Below, one piece after another: positions 12,414 through 23,229 of a stretch of DNA of 64,000 nt (its first letter is position 1; each line of letters begins with the position of its first letter). Made by a program: the position numbers and the translations under genes. Under the pieces are notes generated by a model. The model searched no databases. It had not been told where the DNA came from and saw only the letters and a program-made list of their open reading frames with translations. The stretch lies in assembly GCA_036346405.1 (NCBI GenBank), contig CM070562.1:72187482-72251481 (forward strand), given 5' to 3'. This DNA is from Phyllostachys edulis (Eukaryota; Streptophyta; Magnoliopsida; Poales; Poaceae).

Positions 12414-12440
12414 GAGTACAATAAACAATTTATTGTACTC
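12414..12440 (+). repeat. Perfect 12-bp stem-loop after CTTGCG (B0)
   Basis: The arms GAGTACAATAAA and TTTATTGTACTC are exact complements around a CAA loop. At the same site B1 and B2 have a 7-bp version. Confidence 0.9.
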
Positions 12441-12868
12441 ATTTGCTTCTTAACAACTTTGTTGCAGAGGAGGTAGAGCCCAAAGGGCTTTACTTTTGTG
12501 AGTCTTGATGGTTGGGAGAGCGACTAGCTTGGCGGTCGGTCGATTGCCTTGTGGGCTAAAGGCACCTTGGTTGGCTCTTATTTTGGGCCATCTTTATGGC
12601 ACTTTTGCTTCCACTGTGTATATTTGTAGTTTGTTGTTATTTGGCCAGAAGGCCCCTCTTTTGTAATAACCTATCCTTATTAATATTAACTTCTGGTTTG
12701 TTGCTTATGTACTATGTGTTGTATGGAATTGATACATTCTTTTGTTGTGAGGTATGTATCTTGCATTCAGGAAGTATACATCTCTCGAGACTGGTTTATT
12801 TGGTTGATAATACTAGGGTCAATTGGATGACTAAGTATTATGAGCTTAATAAACGTCGGGGTCTCCTG

Positions 12869-13790
12869 ATGCGTCGCCACGGCGTCTTGACCACCGGTGC
12901 TGCTGCTAATAGCGGCATCCTCGATGGGTTCTACAGGCCTTTCACATGATGTGACATGCTACAAGTGCAAGGGAGTTGGTCATTTTTAGAAAGATTGCCT
13001 AAATAATAAAGTTATGATACTTACTAATGATGGGTATATTTCAGCTAGTGACAAGGACGATACTACTCCGTTTGCTAATTTTGCAGAAGATCCCACAGAG
13101 GATGAGAGATTGGACTGTAGGCCAGGGTCGCTAGATGGAGAGCACATGCTAGTGTGCACACCTCGTGTACTTAGCGTGTCACAAAGCCAGTCTACCGCAC
13201 AGCGGTGCAATTTGTTTCAGCTATGGGCGATAATTGGTGGTAAAGTGTGCAAAGTCATAATTGATGAAGTTGTCATAATCTGGCCAGCAAGGAGATATGC
13301 ACAAAATTGGGCTTAAAATATTTACCGCATCCTCATCCGTATCATGTGCAGTGGTTGAGTGATGCGGGCGAGGTGAAAGTTAGTGAAGGTGCACTTCAAG
13401 ATTGGCAAGTATGAGGATACCATTGTTTGTGATGTGGTGCCCATGTCAGCTTCTCATTTGCTATTAGGGTGCCCATGGCAATTTGATCGCCATATTTATC
13501 ATGATGGGCATACAAACTGGTACAAGTTTAAGTGGAGCGGCAAAGATGTGATTTTATATCCACTTACACCAACAGAGATAGTTAATGCTGATAAGAAGAA
13601 AGTTGAGGTGAAAATTGAGAGTACACCAAATAGCGAGATTCCACCTTCGGTGAGTGAGAGCCACAAACCAAAATTGAGCGATAAAAAGAAAAGTGAGGGA
13701 GAGAAAGGTTTAGTTATGTTAGCCACCAAATCAGAGATGAGAGCTTTTTGTGAGAATCCCACTTTGGTGCACTTTGTACTCATGTACAAA
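12869..13790 (+). pseudogene. gag-pro: Element D gag C-terminus and protease region
   Basis: At 12957-12998 the frame gives a CX2CX4HX4C zinc knuckle (C-Y-K-C-K-G-V-G-H) with a TAG at 12987-12989 between His and the last Cys. Further on, a retropepsin-type region is visible: NLFQ and GKVCKVIIDE (13215-13275), then VKVHFKIGKYED, CDVVPMSASHLLLGCPWQFDRHIYHDG (split here) and LTPTEIV, the conserved order of the plant gypsy protease and linker. The expected active-site triplet after IID is damaged and there are frameshifts near 13290-13380. The frame is cut at 13791 by the CACTA terminus and reverse transcriptase does not follow, so the rest of D is missing or far away. Confidence 0.8.
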
Positions 13791-13804
13791 CACTACTACA
13801 AAAA
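13791..13804 (+). repeat. Left terminal inverted repeat of the CACTA element
   Basis: CACTACTACAAAAA is the canonical CACTA end of many grass elements, and sits immediately after the interrupted gag-pro frame of element D. Confidence 0.9.
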
Positions 13805-13823
13805 TGCTAATACTAGACGCCCG

Positions 13824-14225
13824 ATCACAGACGGTTCATCGAAACCGTCTATGTTAAAAACAATCTCAGACGGTTTTTGTTTACCGACCGTCTGTGTTAT
13901 CTTCCACGCTAAAAACCATCTGTGAAGAGGTCATATCACAGACGGTTCATGTTTAAAACCGTCTGTGAAGTATCAGAGATGGTGCTGACCAAAAACCGCC
14001 CGTGATATTACTACATATCACGATGGTTTTATCGAAACCGTCTGTGATACTTCACGAGCGGTTTTAAACATGAACCGTCTGTGATATTACTACATATCAC
14101 GCAGCGCTTTTTATCGAGCCGTCTGTGATACTTCACGACGGTTTCGCTATGAACCATCGTGATATTACTACATATCACGAGGCGGTTTTGTTGAAAATCA
14201 TCCATGATAATTAACTCATCATGAC
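13824..14225. repeat. Left subterminal repeats: hairpin modules CACAGACGGTT..AACCGTCTGTG
   Basis: About ten alternating forward and reverse copies of CACAGACGGTT form head-to-head hairpins, the presumed binding sites for the element's DNA-binding protein in the En/Spm family. Several copies read CACGAGCGG or CACGACGG where the neighbours have CACAGACGG. Confidence 0.88.
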
Positions 14226-14621
14226 GGTACATAGCTCACCAACAGAGTCTTCTTGATCTCTATCTCTGGTGCTACAGTAACCGCGGCAGATCTCCAAGCT
14301 CGGTGAGTCCATCGCCACTCCGTGCCCGGTTTGAGTATCGCCTCACCTCACTAAGCTCGCTCACGTGTGGTCCATTTCAGCTATTGTCGCCGAGGAGCTT
14401 GCCGTCGTTGCCTCTTTTCACCGATCGACGACCAGCCGCCTTGGACCTTCCCCGACTTCATTGACACCTTCCTCGTGATCGAGGTGAGCTACTGGAGCAT
14501 AAGCATCCTTTAATTTGAGTAGTTTCAGGTGTTTATGCCGAAATCGCTAGTGAAGCCTCAGAAAATCGCTTTCGAAGTCACCCTTTTATTTATTTCGGGG
14601 TTTTCAATACTGAACCGTGTG

Positions 14622-15406
14622 ATGGACCAAAATTTGGATGTATCTTTGAGAACCGTGTGAGTGAAGAGTACATTAATGGCGTGTCTGCTTTTACAAGAGT
14701 CTGCTTGAGGAGGATATGTTCAATAAGGGGTGGAATATATGTCTTGTCCATGCATTGATTGCGAGAATCAAGATGTTTAACAACCGAGCGCAGATCGAAG
14801 CACACTTGATTCAAGGGGTTTCAAAAGGGTTATACATGTTGGACGATCCACGGTGAAGAGCATATTACATAGGAAGTCAACGATATGCATATTATCTGAA
14901 GTCAACGATATACTGCGGATGATGTCGATTGTGGTTCCGATTCGGATAAGTACGATGACAATCTAGATCGGATGCTTCGTGATGCAGAAGGGAACTGTGA
15001 TGAGAGGGAGTATGTTCAATTCCGAGGCTTGACGGAGGACTCGGAGAAACCTTTGTTCCTGGGCTGCAAGCCGGAATACACAAGGTTGTCATCAGTGCTT
15101 AAACTGTTGAAATTGAAGGCAAGCAACGGTTGGTACAACAATAGTTTCACGGGGCTATTAGGTCTCTTAGCGGACATGCTTCCGGAGGGAAACGAGTTGC
15201 CCAAAACCACCTACAAAGCCAAGAAGGTTCTTTGTCCATTGGGAATGGAAGTAGAAAGAATACATGCATGTTTGAACGACTGTATCCTCTACCGTAACGA
15301 GTATACAAACATGCATGTATGTCCGGTGTGCAACGCATCCCGATACAATCGTAAAAATCAATCAGATGACGACGAGGGAATCGAGGTGAAGAAAGGACCT
15401 CCTGCT
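14622..15406 (+). pseudogene. TNP2: TNP2-type CACTA transposase, N-terminal piece
   Basis: An ATG at 14622 begins MDQN. Across shifts of frame (stop at about 14656; shifts near 14800-14900) one can follow the transposase-associated N-terminal domain (CPCIDC-like cysteines, an HLI..GF..GYT pattern, then HGE). From 14972 an open frame gives GNCDEREYVQ, PLFLGCKPEYTRLSSVLKLL, KASNGW, LLADMLPEGNELP, TYKAKKVLCPLGMEVERIHAC and NDCILYRNEY followed by CPVCNASRY, the standard start of the TNP2 (Transposase_21) domain. The upstream 14226-14621 is a CT-rich untranslated region. The frame is cut at 15407 by a copia LTR; the CTGCT duplication lies inside the coding sequence. The protein would catalyse cut-and-paste transposition. 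Confidence 0.85.
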
Positions 15407-16201
15407 TGTTGGTGATATGCCCTAGAGGCAATCATAATGATGATTGTATCACGTCTATGTTTATGAGTTAATGAATAAATGTTATTCTGTTCCTTGAATG
15501 AATCATTAGTTATATAGATCAACGAGTATGTGATGTCGGGACCCGAAATTACAATTCAGGACCCTCTGTGTTCAACGCACTAGCCCAGGATCACGCTAGT
15601 GCACACAGTGATAACAAAGGTGGAAATCGATCCATACAAGCGAATAATAGCATAAACGAATAATTTTGATCAATAAATAATGGTTTTGACCTTAAGGTCG
15701 AGTTTACAATTATTCAAGCCACGCAGGGCTAACAGATAAATAAGCGGCGTGAAGCGAAGCGGCGGTGGCGTCCCATCGATTCACCACGAGTAACCGATGG
15801 GATCCAGACCTCACGATCGAGCACCTTCAAGATACTCGTCCTCGAATCTTTGGCGAAGATTCCTCCTCTGCTTGATTCGTCAAAACAAGCGTGAGTACAC
15901 ACCGTACTACTTAAGCCACACCACGAGATGCAAAATATACATGCGGCTTTTTACAAGGGAAAGGCATTACGTGGCTCTTTTGCATAAATCGACTTTTGCA
16001 ATTGAATACAATTAATAGATTGAAGGCAATTAAAACAAATAGACAATAATAATTTGACAATTTATTTCACAAAAGACGCACACAGCCTAGACAATTTTAG
16101 CACATAGCGGGATGATTTAAACCACACGGCTCCTTCCCACAGTTTTATGAAGATCTACCCTAGTGTGAAATCCCGAGCATTGTCCATGACCGCGGACGCG
16201 G

Positions 16202-16213
16202 CTATTCGAATAG
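16202..16213. repeat. 12-bp palindrome CTATTCGAATAG (A, 3' LTR)
   Basis: Perfect here. The 5' LTR copy (24883-24893) reads CTATTCAATAG, one base short. Confidence 0.88.
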
Positions 16214-17904
16214 TTTTACACTCTGCAGAGGTTGTACACTTTACCCACAAGATATAATTAGTGTAGCTAGCACTAATCATAACAAAGCATTTCGGACATT
16301 CATCTTACTATGCTAGGCCCGTCCCATACCGGGCATGTGGTAAATGCAGGTGAGGCTCAGTTCAATGGCGCACATGGTGAGGTCCTTAATTGACCAAGGC
16401 AAGACTACCACAATCCCTATGCACACAGACTTACCAAACCCATGCACACAGCTCCACCAAAATAGCACCTGACCCACCATATCACACAAGATCCACCACT
16501 TGCCTCGGTCTAAATCATTTCCCACCAGTTGGTTTTAAGTGCAACACATGCTTCACAATACACAAGCACACGACTTTTATCACATAGTTGCATATTCACT
16601 TAATCAAATTATAATAGCAATCTACATGACCCGTGATTAAGTGGCATGGCTAAGCAATCTAATCGCACTAACCAACCCACGTTGGTGCTACAATATACCA
16701 ACTAAATATCACTAGGGTGACAAAGAATTTAGACATAGCAATTTACAAGGAAGGCATAACAATTAGGGATTTACATCTACACCCAAAAGCTTTTAAATAA
16801 ATACTTGAATTAAGATGCAGTAATTTGAATTAAAATACTTTAATAAAACTGGGAAGCAAAATGGTCAAGGGCATAGCTTGCCTTGGAATAAGTTTAGGTA
16901 CTGGTCCTGGTCTTGGAAAGCTCCTTCTTCTTCAACTCTTCTAACAGCGTCGAAGTCTACTCGCAAACGAGACAAACAAACAAACTAAATAAATAACAGC
17001 AGCAAATAACTCCAATAAAATAATTAAAAATCTCCAATAGATAGATCTGGATTTTAGACGAATTTAGAAATTTGAATGGATGAATTTGGAGTTAGGATGC
17101 AAAAGATATGGGCTTTGGAATGTTGAAATTACATGAAATAATGAAATTCATGGATTCTTGATTTATTTCTCACGAAGGAAAAAGGATATATGACGCCAGC
17201 ATGACATCAGCAATGGAAAATCAGCTGAAAAAGAATTAACGAAATTGATTTTGTCTGGTGGGACCCACTGGCATAGATAGGGTGTATGTGGACTAGGTCT
17301 ACGTGGATTGAATCGGGTTGGATGCGTGGGTGTGCCAAGTGGCGATGACAAGGGCGTTGGCCGGCCGCCACATGGGCAAAAAGCGATGTGGCGCCTATGT
17401 GGATCTTGACTTGGCGCCACATCGGCAAAGGCCAACATAGAGAAGGGCGGCGCCATGGCGGCGGCACGAGGGCCGAAATGCTGCGAGGAAGAACGGAGGC
17501 GAAGGGCGTGGTGAGTTACCCAAACGAAATCCTGAAGCAGCGAAGCTCAGGCGGTGGTGGCTCGGCTCGTGGCGACTAGGCAGCGGCGATGTCGACCTTG
17601 GCGGCGGCGAGGTGCACCGAACAGTGGATTCGGCGGTCAGGTGCGCCAAAGGAATTGAAGGGAGCACGAGGAAGCTCTCACCCTGCGAACCGGAGGAGGT
17701 GGTGGTTGAGCGAAGAGGCTCGGGCGGTGAGAATTCGGTGAGAAGCTTGCGGTGTGTCTTGGGGCTTCTAGGAGAATTCGGCGAGGACGAGCACGAAACG
17801 CAGTGGCGGCTTAGGGTTTTGAGGAGGAGCGAGGCAAAGAAAACAGCGATCGATTCCTTAAATGGGTTCGGAAAGGGTGGATTCCACGCGGAGGCGGCTC
17901 ATGA

Positions 17905-17932
17905 AACCTCCGGACTCAAGAGTCCGGAGGTT
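17905..17932. repeat. Perfect 13-bp stem-loop AACCTCCGGACTC / GAGTCCGGAGGTT
   Basis: The arms are exact complements around an AA loop. In the 5' LTR copy (26600-26628) the right arm has one extra G. It sits in the GC-rich part of the LTR. Confidence 0.88.
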
Positions 17933-18443
17933 GACGATGGATGCGTGGCGCCCTCGGTCCCACCATGCGACGCCGAGAGGAAGGAAAGGCGGCCTTCAAG
18001 GCACGCGGAAAAAGAAAAACGGGCCGGAGGTGGGCTGGCTCGCGCGAAGGAAAACGAGATGCGGCCCGCGCGGAAAAAAAAAGGCCAGGAGCATAATAGG
18101 GTTGGGCCGGATTGGAGGAAATTCGGCCCAAGAGAAATCTGAGATTTTATTTTAGTTTTTTCATTTTAATAAAGTAGCAAAAATTCCAAATGGCAATAGA
18201 AAATAGCAAATGAACATGGAAAAATTCCAGAAAATTCCAGAAAATATATCCAAGCTCATAGGATCCAAATAAAATAGTTTTGACTATTGTTCATGTTGAC
18301 TTTAATCATATTAAATTGTTTTGTTACTCAAAGTCCAATATTAAGCTTTTGAATTAAAAACAAATAAATCCAAATGGTGAATTTTCTCACTACAACTATT
18401 CAAAAGACTTTTAAAGCTCTGAAAAAAAAATTGGGATGTTACA

Positions 18444-18463
18444 AACCTCCCCCCCTTAAAGGA
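18444..18463 (-). other. Polypurine tract of element A
   Basis: Read on the minus strand this is AAGGGGGGGGAGGTT directly abutting the LTR start TGTAACATCCC: the plus-strand primer site expected for an LTR retrotransposon. Confidence 0.9.
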
Positions 18464-18484
18464 ATCTCGTCCCCGAGATTCAGG

Positions 18485-19928
18485 CTAGTTGGAGAAAAGG
18501 CTAGGGAACTCGGCTTTCAACTCTTCTTCACGTTCCCACGTTGCTTCACCTTCTGAGTGGTGGCTCCACTGCACTTTGCAAAAACGAACCGTCTTGCTTC
18601 TGGTCCGACGTTCTGTGACATCCAGAATCTTGACCGGTTGCTCTTTGTAGGTGAGGTCTTCCTTCAGTTCAATTGACTCCAACGGGGCTTGTTCTTCTGG
18701 CACACGAAGACACTTCTTCAGCTGTGAGACGTGAAAGATATCGTGTACTCCTGCTAGCGATTGTGGCAGCTCTAACTGATAAGCTACTTCTCCACGGCGT
18801 TCTAAAATCTTGAACGGACCAACATACCGAGGGGCAAGTTTCCCTTTGACATGGAACCTTTTCACACCTCTGAGGGGCGTAAATCGGAGATACACAAAAT
18901 CCTCTGGTTCGAAACTGAGTTCACGACGATGATTATCGGCATAGCTCTTCTGCCTCGACTGAGCTATCTTTAGCCTCTCCCTGATCATGGATACTTGCTC
19001 TTCTGCTTCTTGAATAATATCTAGACCAAAGACCGAACGTTCAGCTGTTTCTGACCAATTCAACGGGGTTCTACAGGCACGACCATACAAAGCTTCAAAC
19101 GGTGACATTTGCAGACTAGCTTGATAACTGTTGTTGTACGAGAATTCGCATATGGTAAACTCTTATCCCAGCGGTAGCATTTGCTAAGCGCACATGCTCT
19201 CAACATATCCTCAATATCGATTAACCCTTCGATCATCCATCTGTGCAGGGATGATCGCGATCTTGAAATTCAGTGAGTCCCTAGGGCTTCATGTAAACTC
19301 TGCCAAAATCGGAGGTGAACCGAGATCCCGATCGACACTATCTTCTTAGGTACCCCATGCAAACCGACAACCTTTGACATATATAGCTCGCTAGACGATC
19401 TCTGAGTACGTGGTCTTGGCGGCAAGAAATGGGCAACTTTAGTCGACGATCCACTATTACCCAAATCGAATCATAACCCGATTGAGTCTTGGGTAAACCG
19501 GTAATGAAATCCATTCCGATTTCCTCCCACTTCCACTCTGGAATCTTCAAGGGTTGCAACAGACCTGCGGGCTTCTGATGTTCTGCTTTGACTTTCTGAC
19601 ACACGTCGCACAAGGCAACAAACTCTGCGACGTCCCGTTTCAAATTCGGCCACCAAAACTTATTCTTAACATCCTGATACATCTTAGTACTACGAGGGTG
19701 AATCGAATACTTTGAGTCATGGGCCTCCTTCAGAATTAGCTGTCTTAATCCATCAATATCTGGGACACAGATACGTCTATTGATCCACAGTATGCCCTGA
19801 TCATCCACCGTGAAGTCCTTGAACTTCCCTTCTGTCATCTTCTTCTTGATGTCGGAGAACTCTGAGTCTTTAATACCGAGCTTGCGAATCTGCTTCTCTA
19901 AAGTAGATCGCACTTCGGATGGCCACAA
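18485..19928 (-). pseudogene. pol (IN): Element A integrase with chromodomain
   Basis: The 5' part (19928-19470) shows the HHCC zinc finger (HDSKYSIHP, then CDVCQ) and the core motif GMDFITGLPKTQSGYDSIW containing the first catalytic Asp. The segment 19450-19110, which should hold the second Asp and the Glu, is scrambled by several frameshifts. A clean open frame (19108-18485) then gives MSPFEALYGR, the C-terminal integrase domain (VGPFKILERRGEVAY, HDIFHVSQLKKCL) and a chromodomain ending in KVQWSHHSEGEATWEREEEL. Chromodomains direct integration toward heterochromatin in this lineage. The catalytic core is not intact as written. Confidence 0.9.
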
Positions 19929-19939
19929 ATCCTTCAGAC

Positions 19940-20560
19940 ACTACTTCTAGCTTCAGCTTCTGGAATTCCTCTTGAAGTTCTGAACAAGGCTCTTTCACTT
20001 CCAAAGCATTGCAGTGGCTCTTACGGCTCAAAGGCGTCCATAGCGACATTGGGCTTACCGGGATGGTAATGGATTCGAGATTGTAATCCTTTATCAACTC
20101 TAGCCATCTTCTCATCTCATATTCAGATCCAATTGAGTGAAAATATATTTCAAGCTCTTGTGATCTGTATATATCTCGCAGCGATTACCGATGAGGTAAT
20201 GACGCCAAATCTTCAAAAAGCATGCACTCTGCGGCTAATTCCGATCATGGGTAGGGTAATTCTCTTCATGAGGCCTTAACTGCCTTGACGCATAAGCGAC
20301 AGCTCTTCCTTCTTGCATCAGGACACACCCTAATCCTTGACGCGAAGCATCACAATAGATATCAAAATCCTTGCGAATATCTGGCAAAATCAGCACTGGG
20401 GCTAACGTCAAACGCTTCTTCAATTCTTGAAAACTTTCTTCACAAGCTGGGGTCCAAGTAAACTTTTTCTCTTTCTTCAACAATTGCGTAAGAGGTTTAG
20501 CAATCGATGAGAATCCTTCAATGAAACGGCGATAATATCCTGCTAATCCCAAGAAACTGC
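19940..20560 (-). pseudogene. pol (RNH): Element A RNase H domain
   Basis: The frame from 20552 gives GLAGYYRRFIEGFSS (the RT/RNase H connection), FTWTPACEESFQELK, VLILPDIRKDFDIYCDASRQGLGCV with the first catalytic Asp, and AYASRQLRPHEENYPTHD. It then breaks by frameshift near 20240, before the catalytic Glu. A WLELIKDYN segment follows near 20100. The domain removes RNA from RNA/DNA hybrids during reverse transcription. Confidence 0.85.
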
Positions 20561-21240
20561 GAATCTGAGTGACAGTCTTGGGTTGTTCCCAATGTAATCT
20601 GACTTTAACTTTATCGGGTCAATCACTACTCTGCAATTGTCATAACATGACCAAGGAAATCCACTTCCTTTTTCGAAATCACACTTGCTAAACTTAGCAT
20701 ACAACCGATGCTCTCTGAGCTTTTCTAGGATTAATCTCAAATGTTCAAATGTTCTTCTTGACTTGGAGTAAACCAAAATATCGCCGATGAATACAACTAC
20801 AAACTTGTCCAAATATTCCATGAATCGTTATTCATCATGTTCATGAAATAAGCGGGGGCATTAGTCGGACCAAAGGACATGACTAGGAACTCATAATGTC
20901 CATGCCGTGTTGAAAGCGATCTTAGGTACATCCTTGGGACAAATCTTCAACTGATGGTAACCTGATCGCAGATCGATCTTCGAGAATACTCCGGCTCCTT
21001 TCATCTGGTCAAACAGATCATCTATCCGGGGCAATGGGTACTTATTCTTGATAGTGACTTCATTAAGAGCTCGGTAGTCGATGCACATTCTCATGCTTCC
21101 ATCCTTCTTTTTGACGAACAAAACTGGCGCTCCCCATGGCGACGAACTAGGCCTCACAAAACCTTTCTCCAAAAGTTCTTCTATCTGTTTCTTCATCTCT
21201 ACCAACTCATCGGCTGGCATCCGATAAGGTCTCTTCGAGA
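20561..21240 (-). pseudogene. pol (RT): Element A reverse transcriptase
   Basis: The region 21220-20891 carries KKQIEELLEKGFVRPSSSPW, FVKKKDGSMRMCIDYRALN, NKYPLPRIDDLFDQ and FSKIDLRSGYHQLKI, including the first catalytic Asp. The next frame (20821-20543) has MEYLDKFVVVFIGDILVYSK. The usual F-I-D-D catalytic box is FIGD here, so one of the paired aspartates is Gly as read. Frameshifts separate the two pieces near 20880 and 20650. Lineage: Ty3/gypsy, Tekay/Del-like. Confidence 0.9.
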
Positions 21241-21790
21241 TGGGTCTTTGTTCACAGTACTAGATCGATGACAAACTCGATGTCACGATCCGTGGCATTC
21301 TGGTAATTCTTCTGGGAACACATCTGGATACTCTTTGACGACTGGCACATCTTCCAACTCAACGGTCTTCAGGCTGTTGACTATCAAATGCCCATTACGC
21401 ACTGAGGTAGCTAGAAACTCCACTTTGTTTCCTTTGGTATCCTCGATTGTCACGGCTCTTCGGCCACAATCTAGCACGGCTTTGTGCTTGGTTAACCAAT
21501 CCATGCCAAGGATTACATCTATGGTTTGGGTGTCTAGAATAACTAGGTTAGCGAGAAACTCAACTCGACTATGAGTAACTTAGCCCGTAAACAACCCATA
21601 TTAGAACTTAGCTCTGCTCGGTATTGGACTAACAGAGTACGCTTAAGAGGCATAACTTCCAACTTATTCTTAGTTGCAAAACTCGAAACAAGCGAATGCG
21701 AAGCTCGAATCAAAGCGAGCGGATCACAGTCTTGAATTTACTAGGAACTTACCCAAGACTGACGTCTGGTGCTTCACAGGCTCCTTCTAG
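21241..21790 (-). pseudogene. pol (PR): Element A protease region
   Basis: The frame 21504-21283 gives MDWLTKHKAVLDCGRRAVTI, the conserved segment just after the retropepsin fold, then ELEDVPVVKEYPDVFPEELP, the standard lead-in to reverse transcriptase. The upstream part with the D-S/T-G active site falls in a region of short broken frames (21570-21790) and cannot be read reliably. Confidence 0.75.
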
Positions 21791-22992
21791 AGTGGCGTGA
21801 TTAACACGACCTCGACAACGGACCGAGGCGTCCCTCTGGCCGATGGTTCCTGAGAAACTCCTTGATTGTTACTCTGGGGTCTTGGCGGTGTTGCTCCTAG
21901 GTTGAAGCGATTTGGAGTGATAGTCCCTTTGAGGACACCGATTGGCGTAATGCCCTGTTGACAAGCTGAAACACACTCTTGTCCCATCTGCCGTTTGTTG
22001 TTTCTGGGGTGGGGTTGGTGGCGTGGGGTTGCGAGAATTCTCAACAAAAGGACGAGTCTGTCAAGGCGGTGCGGTGTCTGAGCAGAATTCTGTTGCCGAA
22101 GCGAGTAAACTAACTTTGTGGCACTATCCTTGCCCTCTGTTTGTTGTGGTGGTGGCTTCCTGTTGAGCCATCCGACGCTTGCGGTGATCCTCCGCTTTCT
22201 TTGCGTTTGTCCTCCATAACCAACGCCTTGTTAATCAACTCCGGAAATCCGGGAAGGTGTGGGCAAGCGATTGACTTGTAGTCTGAGTTCAAACCCTTCA
22301 AGAAGCGGTTACGGCGAGACACAAGATGCGACATCTTCCTGAGCATAGCGAGCTAGTTGAAAAACTTATTTAGGTAGTCGATCAGCGACATACCCCTTAG
22401 CTTGAGAGCGCTTGAACTCATCCTTCTTGAGATCCATAATGCCTTGGTACATGATATTGGCGAAAGGTTGCGGAGAATTCCTCCCATGTGATATTCTGCG
22501 GTGCCTCATGCGCTTCGCAGAAGTTCTCCCACCATTCGGCGGCTATGCCCTCCATCTGATGAGTGGCATATAACACCTTCTCGTGATCGCTGCATTGGGT
22601 GATCAGCAGCTTCCTCTCAATCACGCGAAGCCAATCATCAGCTTCTACTGGTGAGACATGTCCAGAGAAAGTTGGCGGACGAGTCCTCATGAATTCAGCC
22701 AACTTGGATGGTCCCTGATAACCACGAGCGATAGGGGCTCCTCCACGATGATTATTCTTTGTTGTTGTTGTTCATGGCTTGCATCTGGTTCATCATTGTA
22801 TACATCATCTGAGTTTGTGCTCTGCCATAAAGGCTCCAAAGTTCTGCAAGTCAAGGGGTGGTGCTTGGGGTGGCACTGTCCCTGCGGGGATTTGATTATC
22901 ATCGGGTGCTGGGGTGCCGGATCCACTTGCAGCAGCGTGACGAGTCTGAACCATCTGGTGAAGTTCCATAGGTTAGAGAAGGTAGCAAGCAC
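21791..22992 (-). pseudogene. gag: Element A gag
   Basis: In transcription order, 22992-22700 is a variable N-terminus. 22702-22418 has the gag domain start TRPPTFSGHVSPVEADDWL, then QMEGIAAEWWENF and ITWEEFSATFRQYHVP. 22346-22110 continues with FLKGLNSDYKS and KALVMEDKRKE. Near 21990-21940 a damaged zinc knuckle can be traced across two frames (Cys and GHYANRC-like residues). The segments are separated by single- or two-base frameshifts at 22418-22346 and near 22100. Confidence 0.85.
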
Positions 22993-23229
22993 GAGATGAG
23001 TTTAGAACTAGACAGGGGAATAGATTAAACCCAACAAACACAGCTCAAGAAACTCGAATGCAATAACCTTTTATTAATAGCTTACTAGCATGGCTGCAAC
23101 AAATGCCTAAGGGCCTTTGCAGCTCATACTTGCACACAAGAAAATAGAGCGAACCTAAGCACACAAGCTACCGCCTAAAGGGCGACTCGAAAAGGGAAAC
23201 TGGCTAAGCCTGACTAAACTGGAACTTAA

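Larger units (their letters stand above)
7701..12868 (+). mobile_element. Family-B solo LTR, copy B0 (about 5.2 kb)
   Basis: It starts TGTAACATCCCAA exactly as B1 (40398) and B2 (42558) do, and runs through the same blocks to a terminal ..CGGGGTC.. string near 12868. Length (about 5.17 kb) agrees with B1 (5141 bp without B2) and B2 (5238 bp). No coding region is present between its ends, so it is a solo LTR. It interrupts the gag of element D; gag coding is recognisable on both sides. The left flank is GTACG; the right flank near 12869 is ATGCG-like, so an exact duplication cannot be shown and the 3' end is uncertain by a few bases. Confidence 0.85.
15534..18443 (-). repeat. 3' LTR of element A
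   Basis: 2910 bp. On the minus strand it starts TGTAACATCCCAA and ends GGTCCCGACA. It holds the CTATTCGAATAG palindrome (16202-16213), a GC-rich segment (17330-18070) with a perfect 13-bp hairpin, and long AT-rich parts. No genuine gene is present. Confidence 0.92.

Noticed and set aside
12869..12873. Target duplication of B0
   Set aside because: Left flank GTACG and right flank ATGCG-like do not match exactly, so no duplication is claimed.
17612..18142. 176-codon plus-strand open frame in the 3' LTR of A
   Set aside because: Not preserved in the 5' LTR copy and antisense to the element.
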